Assembly (NCBI GenBank): GCA_023213395.1
Contig: CM041465.1
Coordinates: forward strand, 211,365,741-211,429,740
Reading direction: 5' to 3'
From: Cycas panzhihuaensis
Taxonomy: Eukaryota; Cycadophyta
Length of the DNA: 64,000 nt
Made by a program: the position numbers and the translations under genes. The notes below the pieces were generated by a model, which saw nothing but the letters and a program-made list of their open reading frames with translations, did not search any database and was not told where the DNA came from. Within the stretch, counting starts at the first letter, position 1. Every line of letters begins with the position of its first letter. Shown one piece after another: positions 1 through 11,898 of this stretch.

Positions 1-1130
1 CCAACTTGGTATCAAGACCGTATTTTTTAATGGAGATCTTGAAAAAAAATTTACATAGCTCACCGAAGGATATGAGATTGAAGGTCAAGAGTATAAGGTT
101 TATAGGCTCGTAAAGTCCTTAAACAAGCCCCTTGTGCTTGGTTTACTAAGTTGTCTGAAAGAATGAGGTAACTTGGATACGAGGTTTGTGACTACCAAGA
201 TATTGATGTAACATTATTCATCAAGCACCATAAAGATAAAGTTACTTATCTCATAATATTTATGGATGACATGCTAGTAATGGGTAATAGTGAGCAGCAA
301 TAAGCTAGTTGAAAAGGACCTTGGCAAAATGTTCAATTGTCTAACCTTAGTTTGATGAAATATTATTTGGGAATTGAAGTAATATAAAAGAATGGATAAA
401 TTTTCCTCTCCCAAGAAAAATACATCAATGATCTTTTAACTAAGTTTCAGTTAGAAGATGCTCGATCGGTGATGTTACCTATGGACCCTAATACTAAACT
501 CTCAGCTAAAGGTAACACTAGGGAGGTAGATGTAATACTCTATAGGAAATTTGTAGGTAGTCTCATCTACACTACTAATACAAGGCTAGATATTGCACAC
601 TCTATCGGCATTCTTGCTCATTACATAACAAATCCTAAGCGTAATCATTAGCGGAAGTAGAGCAAGTGTTGAGATACCTTAAGACGACTAGAAAATATAG
701 TTTGTTGTATGAACCTAATTCGGACTTCAAGTTTTTGTATACATAGACTCGGAATTTGTAGGAGATAAAGATACAAGAAGATTTGCATCCGGTATGTAAC
801 ATTTCTTAGAACAATACCAATATCATAGAGATCCGGACAACAAGAGATAGTTGCATTCAACTACCAAGCTAAATACATTGTTTCTAAGACTAGCAAGGAG
901 GTGATATGACTTAGAAAATTATTGGAAACATTGAATATCACCAAAAATTCCTACCTCTTCGTGTGGATAATCAATCAACAATCTACATGGCGAAAATCAG
1001 ATTTCATGATCATACCAAACACATAAGTACAAAAGTCTACAGGATTAAAGAACTTGTTGATGACGACACAATTCAACTGGAATACTGCCCCACAGCAGAT
1101 CAAGTGGCTGATATCTTAGTTGAGTAGCAA
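1..1130 (+). pseudogene. Ty1/copia reverse transcriptase-RNase H remnant
   Basis: This is the 3' part of a copia pol, broken by stops and frameshifts and entering from the left edge. Near 1-120 the frame reads like the RT palm segment (FFNGDLE, then EGYEIEGQEYKVYRLVKSL). Near 250-290 FMDDMLVMG stands where copia has the catalytic YVDD box. Residues in 410-650 match the RT C-terminus (SQEKYINDLL, YRKFVGSLIY, TRLDIAHSIG). RNase H follows at about 950-1110, with VDNQST and the usual end (HTKHISTKVYRIKELV, then PTADQVADIL). The frame closes at a TAG near 1126. Order and motifs are diagnostic of Ty1/copia. It cannot be functional. No 3' LTR could be delimited after it. Confidence 0.85.
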
Positions 1131-1199
1131 TTTCCTTTACATACATGGTTTAATTAGTGCTAACAAGGTGTCCCACCCCTTGCTTATATTAGAATGCAA

Positions 1200-1810
1200 G
1201 TAGTCTTCAAATAAAATATGCCAAGTCTTCATATAAGTTAAATCATAATTTGTTGTAATAATATAATAAGCAATTGATGTACATATGAAGAGAACATCAT
1301 CCACCAGAATGCATGAGTCATTAACTGCTGCAACTACTAATTGAATAGGATGTTCCTTTGTGGATATGGTTCTACTAGTGCCAGTAGGAGTAGCTATAAA
1401 GTGGTCTTACCCCTTACTTATATAGAATGCAAGCAGTCTTCAAAGGTTTCTATGGCCTCAAATTATCTCATAAGCTAAAAACATGCCTCTTTGCGCTACA
1501 TCATGCCACCATGGGCTCACATTATGCCTCTATGGGCTAAAATAATCAATAATATTAATACATAACTAGAAAGATAGATGTGACTCAAATACAATATGAA
1601 TGACTATCTCTCATATAATAAAGCTCAAAATGGACTCTAGAGCAAAAAATAAGACCTTAGTACATGTTATCCCTCCTATTTGAGGTACATCATCTTAACA
1701 AATAACATGCAACCTTGAAACTACATATATATGCCTAAAGAAGCTGAAAAAAATGAAGAAAAATAAAACTTATGACTTTAGACTGAGATTTCTACATAAA
1801 AATTATTAGA
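1200..1810 (+). repeat. Diverged copy of an interspersed repeat also present in the tandem array
   Basis: This stretch aligns by eye, in the same orientation, with about 10180-10950 and 13570-14330. Shared landmarks in order are a TGTTCCTTTGTGGAT / TGTTCCTTCGTATAC block, a GTCCCACCTCTTGCCTAT-like block, GCCACTATAGG-like blocks, a GTACATGTTA-CCCTCC block, and a CCTTGAAA...ACATATATATG block. Divergence is far greater than between the two tandem units, so this is an older relative of the 3' internal part of that element. No coding frame was recognised. Confidence 0.6.
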
Positions 1811-2130
1811 ATAATGTCCATTATATTTAATCTATGTGCAATTAGACCTTGGGAACCAACGAGCCACCACCAGCCGTCTTCGAGCCACCACAAGCCGTCC
1901 TCAAGCCAATAAGGTAAGTTTATATTTTAATTTATTAATTTTTAATTATTGGACTAATGATTGGGTAAAGGCAGACTCTCGCCTCCCAAATCTATAAATA
2001 TTCTAGGTATACCACTCAAGTGTTTTAAAAACTAGCATAAAATATCAAAGATTTATTATAATATTTTTTATTATGGATTAATGTGTATTGGCTCGCTTCT
2101 ATCATCTATGCTCTCATTTGGTATTAGAGC
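1811..2130 (+). other. Possible LTR end followed by primer-binding site
   Basis: TTTGGTATTAGAGC at 2117-2130 resembles a primer-binding site for initiator-Met tRNA, one mismatch from TGGTATCAGAGC. It is preceded by ...GCTCTCA, a plausible LTR 3' end at 2116. The LTR 5' end was not identified; a TG near 1815 is only a guess. Bases 2131-2589, downstream, hold no recognised gene and are interrupted by the 4.4-kb element at 2590. Confidence 0.4.
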
Positions 2131-2589
2131 GAGCTCACGATAAGTGTTACGTTTAATATTTGTTTATTTTTAACATTATTTCAATAATTTGCATAGTATT
2201 TTATTGAATTTTTATTGTTTTCATTCGTAGCTTTAATTCTTCAATTTTTGTAGCCATTATTATCATGCATAACCCAACATACATTTGGAGTGTTTATACT
2301 TTGATTTAGTCAAGTTTGATAAATATTTTAAATCATTTTTATCAATTTTTTTAAGGTTCCTATATCCTTCCTGAGCTTCGACAAGCTAGTGCTCTCTCCT
2401 CGATTACGAAACCTTATCATATGACTCCTCGTTGGAATCCTTGGTAAACTAACCCAACGCAACTAACAAATCAAAAATTCATTGTCTCTATGTGGAAATC
2501 TCCCTCCGAAAAACTCAACTACTCACTGTGGCCAATGAGACCCCACTACTCCTCTTCTCGCTTACTTGTTTTCTCTTTGTTTTTATTAG

Positions 2590-2997
2590 CAATAATTAAC
2601 TTAGGTTAACTATAACTTAATGCTTCATTAGGATTAATTGTGTGTAGGTGTAACGAAAGGATATGTCTGTTAGCAAAAAGACATGATGAAGAGGCATGGC
2701 CATATATGGTACCATTTTGGGGTATATTTATTTATACCTCCTTTGTATTCTAATCATCAATTCAAGATCAATGTGAACTCGTCATCTTCTTGTATTCCAT
2801 ATCACCTCTCAAACATTTTATATTATTTTATATGTAACATATCAAACCTTGTGTTAGTGGGATTTCTCTCTCGAGAGAGTTTCTCACGATATATTTAGTG
2901 TTCGAGTCCCCTTGTGAATAATCCTCGTGTGTAGCAGTCTTTGCCTCTGGTTGGCTTGATACCTAACCTGCAACCTACATATACACATACTCTCACA
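2590..2997 (+). repeat. 5' LTR of the 4.4-kb element
   Basis: About 408 bp, pairing along its length with 6572-6976. Shared landmarks are AACTTAGGTTAACTATAAC near the start, ACATGATGAAGAGGCATG, a GGTACCATTTTGGG block and the end ATACACATACTCTCA. The terminal bases are CA at 2996-2997. The start is degraded (CAATAATT here, TGATATTT in the 3' copy). A short open frame at 2683-2898 is LTR sequence, not a gene. Confidence 0.85.
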
Positions 2998-3009
2998 TAG
3001 TATCAGAGC
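2998..3009 (+). other. Primer-binding site of the 4.4-kb element
   Basis: TAGTATCAGAGC directly follows the LTR terminal CA. It differs by one base from the complement of the plant initiator-Met tRNA 3' end. It marks plus-strand orientation. Confidence 0.8.
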
Positions 3010-4173
3010 ATAAGGAAGCAAAGAACAACATTAGAACTCAAATATGAGATTGGAAATGAGTAAATTTGTCACTAACTAATCATATTTGGAGATTGGAGAT
3101 CATAGATTTAGTTGACACTGAGAATAATGGCCATCCAAACTTGCAAATCATATTTGGCACCTTATATGCTTATGGCACCAACATTGGAAGCTGTACAATG
3201 ACGTTAGACTTCAAATCGAAGCCATACAACAACATCGGGCTTAAATTAGGCATCATAAAAGCAATATTATGTAGTGTATGCGAGTTGCTACATCTTTTGT
3301 AAAATTGCATCGCATTTAAAAAATCATGCCCAAATGGAAGTGAATATTAAAATAAATATATATTCAATATATTAATTGTTATTGTACAAAAGGAGGAGTC
3401 ATCATTTTATATCATTTAATAATATTAATAAATGTCTCTTTAAAGATTTATCATTATTTAAAAATCAATGAATTAATCAAGAGATTGCAGTGCAATTCTG
3501 ATTGATCATGCAAAATAACTACCCATTTAGAGATAAATTATAGATCGTAAGTCATTGTTGTAGTTTTTCATAAATTAGCCATTCTTAATCATATGATTAA
3601 TATTTTATAATAACATTTAATATATTTTAATATCGATCATGTAAGTCGAATGCAGTGAACGCTTTTTTAAATTTAGTCGCAAAATTTAATGGTGCAGAAA
3701 TATTTGATCGATCTATTATTTTTAAAGGCACGCGACGATTAATTTGATTGATCCAATTGAAAATTAATCGTATACGACACTTTGGGTGTCTTTATTAAGA
3801 GGATAATATTCTAAATCTAATATTTGGCTTTAAGCTTTGGATAAAAGTGATTTATTCTGTTTTTAAACAGTTTATTACATTAATACAGAGTTGTCTCATC
3901 CGGGATCGGCCCTAAGACACATGATGTTTATGTATAAAGTATACAACCTTTGTTAAGAAGTTTTTGATGTTGAAAACATTGTTTAATACTATTTTTACTT
4001 TAATTAATGTTAAAAATGCATATTACTTATAGAAAATGAGTCATACTTATATCAAATCTCGAAGTGATACACAAAGTAATAAATTAGTCTTTGTAAAGTG
4101 TTAAAACAATGATAACAAGACTTATCATCATGACTAGTAATCAAGTGGAAGAAAGCTTAGAGTATCTACAAAT

Positions 4174-5000
4174 ATGGACCCCAAAATAACCCTATTGCCG
4201 CAAGTAATCTTTGATGGCACTAACTTTGAGGAGTGGAAGTCCAACATATAACTTGTGCTGATGGTCTAGGAGCTTTGGGACCTAACTTATGAGGCTCCAC
4301 CTAAGAAAAGAAAGGGGAACCTAATGTTGTACCGGATAAACTCACACTAAGAAAGAAGCTTCATGCCACTAGTCTAAAGCTCTCGCTGCCCCAACTTAAA
4401 GAGCACTCATCCATAAGTTGAATATACCACACAACATTTGGTAAACCCTTTGTGACATGTCCGAACAAAAGAAGATAAATCACTTGGTTATCTTATTGGG
4501 TGAATTGTGCAATTCTTGCATTGAGGATGAGAGCAACATTAGCATCTACTTGAATAAGTTGACTGATATTAGGAATAAGTTGGAGGGAATAGAAGAAGAC
4601 CTGATTAGTGATAAAATTCTATTCGCAATCATCATGAACAAGTCGAGAACTTATAGTACCTTTTAGACCATGTATAATATTGACAAGATGTTGCAACTTA
4701 CCTCATTTCGTAAGTTAAAAGCTACTTCTTATAGAGGAAGCTAAGCTCGGACATCATGGATTTGTGGGTTCGTGATATTAGTCATGCCATATCCTTAAAA
4801 TTTTAGAAGAATGAGGATAAAGATAGGGATAAACATTCATATGAAGAGGTCACCAATAAAGAGAAGAAGAAATATAATGGTTCATGTACCTACTGCAAAA
4901 AGATGGGCCACAAAGAAAGGACTGTTGGATAAGGAAAAAGAACTTAAGGCAGACCAATGGAAAGGAGAAAATTATCGCATATTATGTACGAGTATCAACT
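4174..5000 (+). pseudogene. Broken copia-type gag (UBN2/Retrotran_gag_2 class) with zinc knuckle
   Basis: The first ATG (4174) opens a frame with FDGTNFEEWKSNI, the usual N-terminal gag signature, then meets a TAA. A second open part (4457-4666) has the helical middle of this gag family (YLNKLTDIRNKLEGIEEDL, then SDKILFAIIMNKS). The zinc knuckle sits at 4885-4925 as Cys-x2-Cys-x4-His-x4-Cys. One base is missing between the His codon (4909-4911) and the last Cys codon (4923-4925), so the knuckle is frameshifted. Gag would form the virus-like particle; this copy cannot. Stops and shifts make it a pseudogene. Confidence 0.75.
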
Positions 5001-6571
5001 AACTTGGGCACACAACAACATATCTCTTCTAAAAGCGAGTTTTGATGTGTTGAACCAAGATCCTGGCTAGATAGATGTGATACTCGATAATGTTGATGTA
5101 GTACCAGCCAAAAATACTGAAATAGTCACAATAAAGGTGGTTGTCTCCAGAAGTTGTGGTATAAGCCTAGAAAGAATCAAAATCTTTGTTCTACTTAGGA
5201 TACTTGGGTAAACTCTCCCAAAGATAAGTCAAGTAAAAGTGACAGATAAATAAATATGTGAAAATCAAATAGATTCCTTAAGGAGTAATCATGGAAAAGC
5301 TAACAATAATCACATTTTAAAGTTTTGTCCTAATTATGGTATTGAGTTAATCCCACATGATGGTATTGCCACACGTAGAGTTGATACAAATGCAACATAT
5401 CCCATTCAACTTTAGGATAAAAGTGAGAACTATCGTTTACATTAAGAACTGATTCCAACTTCTATAGTTAAATGTATGGTGCCACATGAAAGATGGACTA
5501 TCGAAGCCTTCCATTAAAAAAATCTTAGGGTGCATTGAAAATGTAATAATCTCTGATAGACAAATGAAGGAATCTAACCATAGTCACAAAAGTGCTTTTG
5601 TGGGATAGTATGGAAATAGTCACAGACTATGGGATCTAGTGATGCTGAAGTTTCTTCATTGTCAAGATATAAAAATCAATGAAGCATCGACATACCAGTT
5701 TAGTAATCCTTTATTAATAGATGTTTGTTACCCTCCTTCATAACATCTTCTAATCTCGCAAAGGTGAAACTCCAAGAGGAAGATGAAGTAAAAGGAAGAG
5801 AAAACACCATTTACTCATTGAGGAGATGATAACCTCATCTAAGCCATTGTTGGACATAATCGAGGATGTAACAGAAGGCTAATTGAAACTCAAACTAGTA
5901 GTCGACTTCAAATAATGAAAGTCATTCACTCCTACATTCTTAATTCGTTATGGCAAATGAATCCTTCCCGAAAGTAACTATAGAGGAGGAAAAATATTCT
6001 TTACATAGAAATATCCCTTCTATACAAATTGACCCTAAGACGACGATTGCACTTATTGATCAAAAGCTAGTAAACGGGTCAAATATAGCAGTTATACTCA
6101 GTGGAGAGTCATACTAAAGTAATATTTAGTCTACATTTCTTAACCTAGACTTGGGGGAGATTATATTGGGGTTATTAAGAAAGGACAAGATAAATAATTG
6201 TGCCAATTCAATTGTGCTAATAGTACATACCATGTGTTTGATTTAGACTCATCATCAGTTGATGGAATATTATGACCTATGGAAGAATCTCTTAGTTTGG
6301 GGAAAGAGTACTTGAAAGTTGAAGTATAAACAATGTAGCGAGATACCAATGAGTGTTCAAGAGGTGTTTAATGAAAGCAAGCTTCAAGTGGAATCTTCTT
6401 CGAACACTAACTGGGTTGTGAATCAATTCATATAGCTATTGGATGAACATCACCAATCAATACTCAGCAAGATCATCCTTGAGGGGGAATCAGTCTATAA
6501 GGATGTATCTCCTAACTAATAGAGCAGTTAGTTTTGCTTCATGCCCTATTCACATTAAGGAGGGATATTAG

Positions 6572-6976
6572 TGATATTTAACTTAGGTTAACTATAACTT
6601 AATGCTTCATTAGGGTTAATTAGTATATGCAAGTATGACAAAAAGATGTGTCTGTTGGTGAAAAGACATGATGAAGAGGCATGATCATACATGGTACCAT
6701 TTTGGGATATATTTATTCATACCTCCTTGGTATTCCAATAATTAACTCAAGATCAATGTGACCTTACTATCTTCTCATGCTCCATCTCACCTCTTAAATA
6801 CTTTGTATTGTTTTATATTTAATATATCAAACCTTATGTTGGTGGGTTTTGTCTTCGTGAGTTTCCCATGATATATCTAGTGTTCGAGTCCTCTTGTGAA
6901 TGATCTTGGCATGTAACAATCTCTATCTCTGGTTAGCTTGACACCTAACTTGCAACTGCATATACACATACTCTCA
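6572..6976 (+). repeat. 3' LTR of the 4.4-kb element
   Basis: About 405 bp, starting TGATATTTAACTTAGG after the purine-rich tract at 6554-6571 and ending ACATACTCTCA. It is clearly divergent from its partner at 2590-2997 by many scattered substitutions and small indels. LTRs are identical at insertion, so the insertion is old. Confidence 0.85.
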
Positions 6977-8349
6977 TAGTTTCTCATCAAACCTTTTTTA
7001 GAACTTGGGTGTAGGCCTATTAAGAGTTAAACTAAGATATCTCAATCCTTTTGTACTCTCCCAGTGCGTGCACCCTCAACAACTCTCAAACACCGAAAAC
7101 TCTATTTTAAATTCATTTTCTCCAATTTTTTCTTTATAGACCTGTGGCACACCCCACCCCCCGCCCGCCTAATCTCAGTCATATCTCACTCATTTCCTAC
7201 TATTTTTATCGATCATACCTCCACGTAGTTGCCCATTTTACGTGAGACATGTTGATCAAAATATTTTAATTTTTAATTAATTTAAAACCTTAATAAGTTT
7301 TAATTAAGTTATATTTCAATATTTTTAAAGTCTAGCCCCTTTCTCCCTAGCCCTGGTCACTAATTTGACCCATATGACCTCTGACTTCAACATTAAAAAG
7401 GATTTTTCATTAAAAAATTAGTTAATTATTGACATTTCTTCAATCTGAAGGGAATTACTTGTTTTGTATAGGTCCTTGGTGTCTATCAATCACCTGTAGC
7501 CCAATAGTGATTTTATTTGTCATTAAGGTGACCAAGAACCTTAAGTCAAAGGGCTTAACCTTCCCTACTTGTTTTGATGCCCTAAAGAGGTCCTATCATA
7601 GTTTCTATTATAACTTTTGATTTAGGAATCTATTTTTCAAATGCCTAGATCTGTCTGAAAGGTATTCGATTATCTACATAATAAAGTAATTTGTAATGAG
7701 ATTTAAAGTTGTTTTGTAGGCTTTTGAGGTTTGGTGAAGTTAAGGCTTTTATTTAACCCTAATTTAACTTATTTTCAAATATTTTAAGATATTTTGTCAT
7801 CCTAACTTGGCATACTTACTTAATATTGAGCTACTAATATATTATTGATGTTTTTATCTGCTTTTAGAAGCTCATAATTAAATTTTATAGCTATTTATCC
7901 CTACTTTAAATTTTTGAAGAGAAGGAGCCCTTTTGGAAATAAATGCTTCAAACCGATTGTACTCAAACTCTTTATAACTCGTTATAAAGTTACTACTTTA
8001 TCTTTTAGCTCATAAACTTAATTCTAGAGCTCATTTAAAGCATATTTCTTACTCGATTAAGATTATTTTACCTCTTTAAGGCATTCACTTAAAGGTACAT
8101 TCAAAATAAAACAAATGAGCATATTTCAAGGTTATATTCATAACATACCTTATATTTTCCTTTAGATTAAAAGGGGCTCATATAGAAGAATATTTGTTGT
8201 TCATTTATTCTTAGTGTATTCATCTATATAGTAAAATAAATAAGGCTTATTCTACTCCTTTTAGCTATATATTAAAGTTTACCTTTAAAACATTTATCAA
8301 GGTCTCTTTTATTGCATTTAAAGGTGTATTTACTTTATATCCCTTGCAT
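6977..8349. repeat. T-rich non-coding stretch of a dispersed family
   Basis: No gene is recognised. About 7320-7400 carries a motif string (AGCCCC...CCCTGGTCAC... ATGACCTCTGAC) that recurs in the same orientation at about 41325-41390, 60140-60195 and, more weakly, 55245-55310. The T-rich sequence after it in X and Y is similar in texture. This suggests a dispersed retroelement LTR or leader family, diverged here. Short open frames (for example 7429-7620) show no protein signature. Confidence 0.4.
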
Positions 8350-8640
8350 CGATTATTCAAAAGTATCATGTTGGACAACCATAAAGTCTACCGTAAAATT
8401 CTAGTTATATACTTGGACAAAAATATCCATTAAAATGCCTTTTGGGTGTACCATTGATCTATTTTCCACATAAAGCACTATGGGTTGGTCGTATACCTTT
8501 GAGATTAAGGTATTGCATGGTTTGTAATGTTATCAAATTTATTCCTACTCCTAAATCTACTAATGCTTGTTTCAATTTAGTCCCCTTAATTATAATGTTG
8601 ACCTTTGAGCTACCTAGATTACCATATTTCATATGAAACC
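8350..8640 (-). pseudogene. Ty3/gypsy aspartic protease fragment
   Basis: On the minus strand the frame reads KGTKLKQALVDLGVGINLIT, then YLNLKGIRPTHSALCG. After a shift it continues PKGILMDIFVQVYN and FTVDFMVVQ. This is the retropepsin pattern of plant gypsy elements: an active-site D-[ST]-G region, here DLG, followed by the conserved hydrophobic turn and the flap/C-terminal VDF block. Several stops and shifts inactivate it. It lies downstream, on the minus strand, of the probable gag at 8690-9609 and the LTR at 9810-10144, the expected gag-protease order. RT is not found further on, because the sequence passes into the T-rich stretch below 8350. Confidence 0.65.
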
Positions 8641-8689
8641 TTTTACCTTAAATTAGGTTAGCTATCATCCTCACAAAAGCAATTAACTT

Positions 8690-9609
8690 TGGTTACCACT
8701 TATTTTTATTCTTCAAGCTTAAGCATAGGTCCTTAGCATGTTTCACATAGATTGGGGTATCTCGGATAGCCTACAACAATGGTATATAAATGTATGCATT
8801 CTCAAGTTCTTACTTGAAGTCATAGGAACCTTGGGGTTCACGTTAGATTTCTTGCTTCAACTTGGTAGGATATGGTTCTTACTTGTTTGTTTACTTCTTT
8901 GCATCATACTAATCTATAACATGGTCTAGTATTGAATCTTTTGTTCTTCCTCAATATATTATTATAATGGCTACTCTATTAACAACTTATCCAATCCTAT
9001 TTCTCTAGTTTGGAAACTTTACATAGTTGTGTACAAAATTGGGTTTAAATCCTATCACAATGAATAATTCTATATTATTTGTTATGGATGTCCTTCTATA
9101 GAACAAAGAAATATAGTGATTTTATATTTTATGTTTTATTTCTCCTTCATTTTGAATAGCTTGGGTGGGTAGAGTTAATAATGAGGGTATATTATAGGGT
9201 GGAGTATTATAATTTACAAGAGTTTCTTTACAAAAATTCTAACCTATATTATTATTAAATTATTGTCCTATGAATCTATTTTGTAAATTTAATTAGGCAC
9301 TAAATGGTTATTGAAAATTATAATGAAACTATTATTACAAGTTTTAAAATTCTTGTTGTTAACCTAGAAATAAATTTTATGTAGTATAACATGGGTTTTG
9401 AGGATATAAACAAGGGACATTTTATAGACATGTAGCAAATTTTCTAAAACCATATAAACATACTAGTTCTAAAATAAGAAAAGATGTGTTTTCATATAAA
9501 AAATGAGACCACAGAAGATTATTGATATACCCTTGATGCAATAGTCTTTGTGGAACAAATGGGAACATTCTTAGATAAAATTATTGTAATCTTATTTAAC
9601 ATTGAAATC
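8690..9609 (-). pseudogene. Probable gypsy gag region, highly degraded
   Basis: The position, between the primer-binding site/leader and the protease on the same strand, predicts gag. Minus-strand translation gives only weak support: an Asn-rich tract around 9290-9370 and a KFATCL...PC string near 9410-9450 that could be the end of a zinc knuckle. No intact frame remains. The plus-strand frame at 8738-8929 is a shadow. Confidence 0.35.
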
Positions 9610-9809
9610 CTAACTATTACCATTTCATGAGCCTTCTCTAGTCCTAGAAAAATGTGATATGCTACTTCTTCTTCCATCTCTACAACCTCTTCTTCTTATT
9701 GTATCTTATGACTTAATATTGTTACTAAAGGAGGTTTATGTAGCTCCTTCTTTTGCTTTATCTCTAAGCAAGTGAGTGTTGGGTTGAGCATACTAACTCT
9801 AATACCAAA

Positions 9810-10144
9810 TGTTGGAAAATAAATCATGACTTTGATACTATGTTAGCAAGTGAATCTACTATACATAATAGATGAAAATGGTGAGTGAATGATAAAGAAA
9901 TGAAGCTCAAGAAAGATAAAGCATGTACATATTAATATAATAAAATGGAAGAATTCTTAAACTTAAATTAGAAATAAGGATGATGTACCATATGTGTATG
10001 AGAACCCTCATTGGCCAACTTGTTGTGTGTTGGCACATTTTTTTGTGCAACATATAACACGAGAGGAACATAAATATAAAATAGAAATAAATATAGAGGA
10101 CGAGTGAATGGGGATAGATGTGTAATTGGGTATTACACCCAACA
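9810..10144 (-). repeat. LTR 1 of a gypsy family (335 bp)
   Basis: The ends are perfect short inverted termini, TGTTGG...CCAACA. On the minus strand the 3' side carries a primer-binding-like TTTGGTATTAGAG (9797-9809) and the 5' side carries a purine tract (CAAGGAGAA, complement of 10145-10153). So PPT-LTR-PBS are contiguous: the LTR sits between two interiors rather than at the edge of one. It is the 5' LTR of the gag-protease remnant to its left. Confidence 0.8.
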
Positions 10145-11534
10145 TTCTCCTTGTAATAAATAATTATATAAAGTGAAATACTACATCAAAAGTATAATAT
10201 CTATGTCTTCAAATGAATGCTAGAACATAAACTACTATAATGATATAATCTATTATTAATGGTTATACCAAGTGAACGCATCCACTAAACTACATATGTA
10301 ACCAACTCTTGTGACTACCGATTAGTTAGGTTGTTCCTTCGTATACATGGAACAATTAGATTTAAGTCAACTTCACCTAAGCAACACACCATCCTACATG
10401 AACAACAGGTAAGCTGATGAATAAATATATAAGAGTAGCTGAAAAGGGGTCCCACCTCTTGCCTATCGGACAATATAAGTAGCTTTTTTAGCTACAATGG
10501 TAAAAAAAAATGGCTGTAAGGCCTTACAATGGTAATATTACCTTAAATTTACCATTATGGGTTCTAAATCATATCTTGATGGCCTACAATTATGCCACTA
10601 TAGGATTACAACATGTCACTATGAGCTTATAATAGCCTTTATGGACTAAAGAAGTCCAATAATAAATGTCATAAACATGACTAAAAAGTAGATGTAATTA
10701 AAATACAATATAGATGACTCTCTCAAATAATAAATTTTAATGATTTTTTAATAAATATTGATTCTCTAGAGCTAAAATGAGCCTACATGACAAATTGTAC
10801 ATGTTACCCCTCCCATTTAAGGTATATTATGTCAATGCAATATACAACAAATGATATAGAACCTTGAAAAATATATACATGTGCCTAAAAATGTTAGAAA
10901 AGAAGAAGAAAAATAAAGTAAAAAAAGGACTTTAAGTAAAAATATCCACATTAAATCAGTTCCAAATGTTATTAAGTGACCACCTAAAATGAAGCTCTTT
11001 TAGTTATGAACCTAACACAACTGACGAGACTAGAAATAGAGTCTCTTAGCTCAAGTTATCACTAAAATAATGATGGGGACTCTAGAATAACGAAGAAATA
11101 GGGGGCTTAGCCTTTTTTGCCAACTAACAGTGGTTGTAAGTGTGCTCCATATGACCAAGGGCTAATGAGAGGGGGATGGGTAGATTCTAAATAAATATTA
11201 AGTAAAATGAAATGTTTTTACATTTGCAAAAGGATTAAATTAAAATCTATAAGAATTTTACACACAAAGTTGAAAAAATTATACGTCCACTAAATATTAA
11301 TCAATTCTACAAAAATAAATACTAAAATAAAAATATTTAAGGTTTTTAAAATTAATTTTTGCCATTTTATTTGCAGGTCCATGATAAATACCCATGACAA
11401 CGAGTAGGTAATGGTGTTTGTTTAGGAAGAATTAATCTCGGTTGTCATGAAGAGCCTTGTGAAAAAAGAATTGGTCCTCCAATGTTGGGACAAGTTTAAT
11501 GTTGGAGAAATCCACTATTCATATAAGCTATGTT

Positions 11535-11896
11535 ATGGTTAACGGCAATTACCCTTCTATATCTGACTCAACTTCTAATATTAGTTGTAGCATAAACGAT
11601 GTTGACATTAAGTATCTTCTGGGTGCCACAGATGATAAGCTTAAAATTCTTCTAAGTTCATAGTCGAAGCTTGTTCCTTCTCTAAGGAAAACAACACTGC
11701 TATGCTTTCAAAGACTATAGTTAGTGATCTATTTAAGAGTTTTGGCTAGAAATTAAAGTTGAGGAGCTTTTATAACTCTACAAAGTTGATTGTTAGTATC
11801 TTATGGAGGGACAAGACATTGGCCTATTTAGTGATGACATCTTTCAAGACTAGTTGGCGAGGACTTTAAATAAGGAGAAGTACTTCCTCCCTTATG
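11535..11896 (+). other. Coding-like sequence of unknown origin upstream of the importin fragment
   Basis: From ATG 11535 a 42-codon frame (containing SDSTSNISCSINDVDIKYL and ATDDKLKILLSS) runs to TAG 11661. After shifts, 11800-11896 reads MEGQDIGLFSDDIFQD, stop, LARTLNKEKYF. The composition looks like a real protein rather than chance, but I do not recognise the family. The same sequence occurs in unit B near 14925-15285. It may be another captured exon or part of the element. Confidence 0.3.
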
Positions 11897-11898
11897 CA

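Larger units (their letters stand above)
2590..6976 (+). mobile_element. 4.4-kb LTR retrotransposon with gag but no recognisable pol
   Basis: Two diverged direct LTRs of about 405 bp flank a 3.6-kb interior. A primer-binding site (TAGTATCAGAGC) lies directly after the 5' LTR and a purine-rich tract (AAGGAGGGATATTAG) directly before the 3' LTR, which sets the orientation. Inside, only gag is recognisable (4174 to about 5000). From 5000 to 6571 I see no protease, integrase, RT or RNase H motif in any frame, although fragments look coding-like. This fits a non-autonomous gag-only (TR-GAG/LARD-like) element, or a copia element whose pol was replaced. No clean target-site duplication was found (ATTAG on the left, TAGTT on the right). 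Confidence 0.75.

Noticed and set aside
2998-3009. Possible tRNA-Met gene from the GTATCAGAGC match (also other such sites)
   Set aside because: Only the acceptor-stem complement is present. No T-loop, anticodon or D-arm follows, and the position next to LTR ends marks primer-binding sites.
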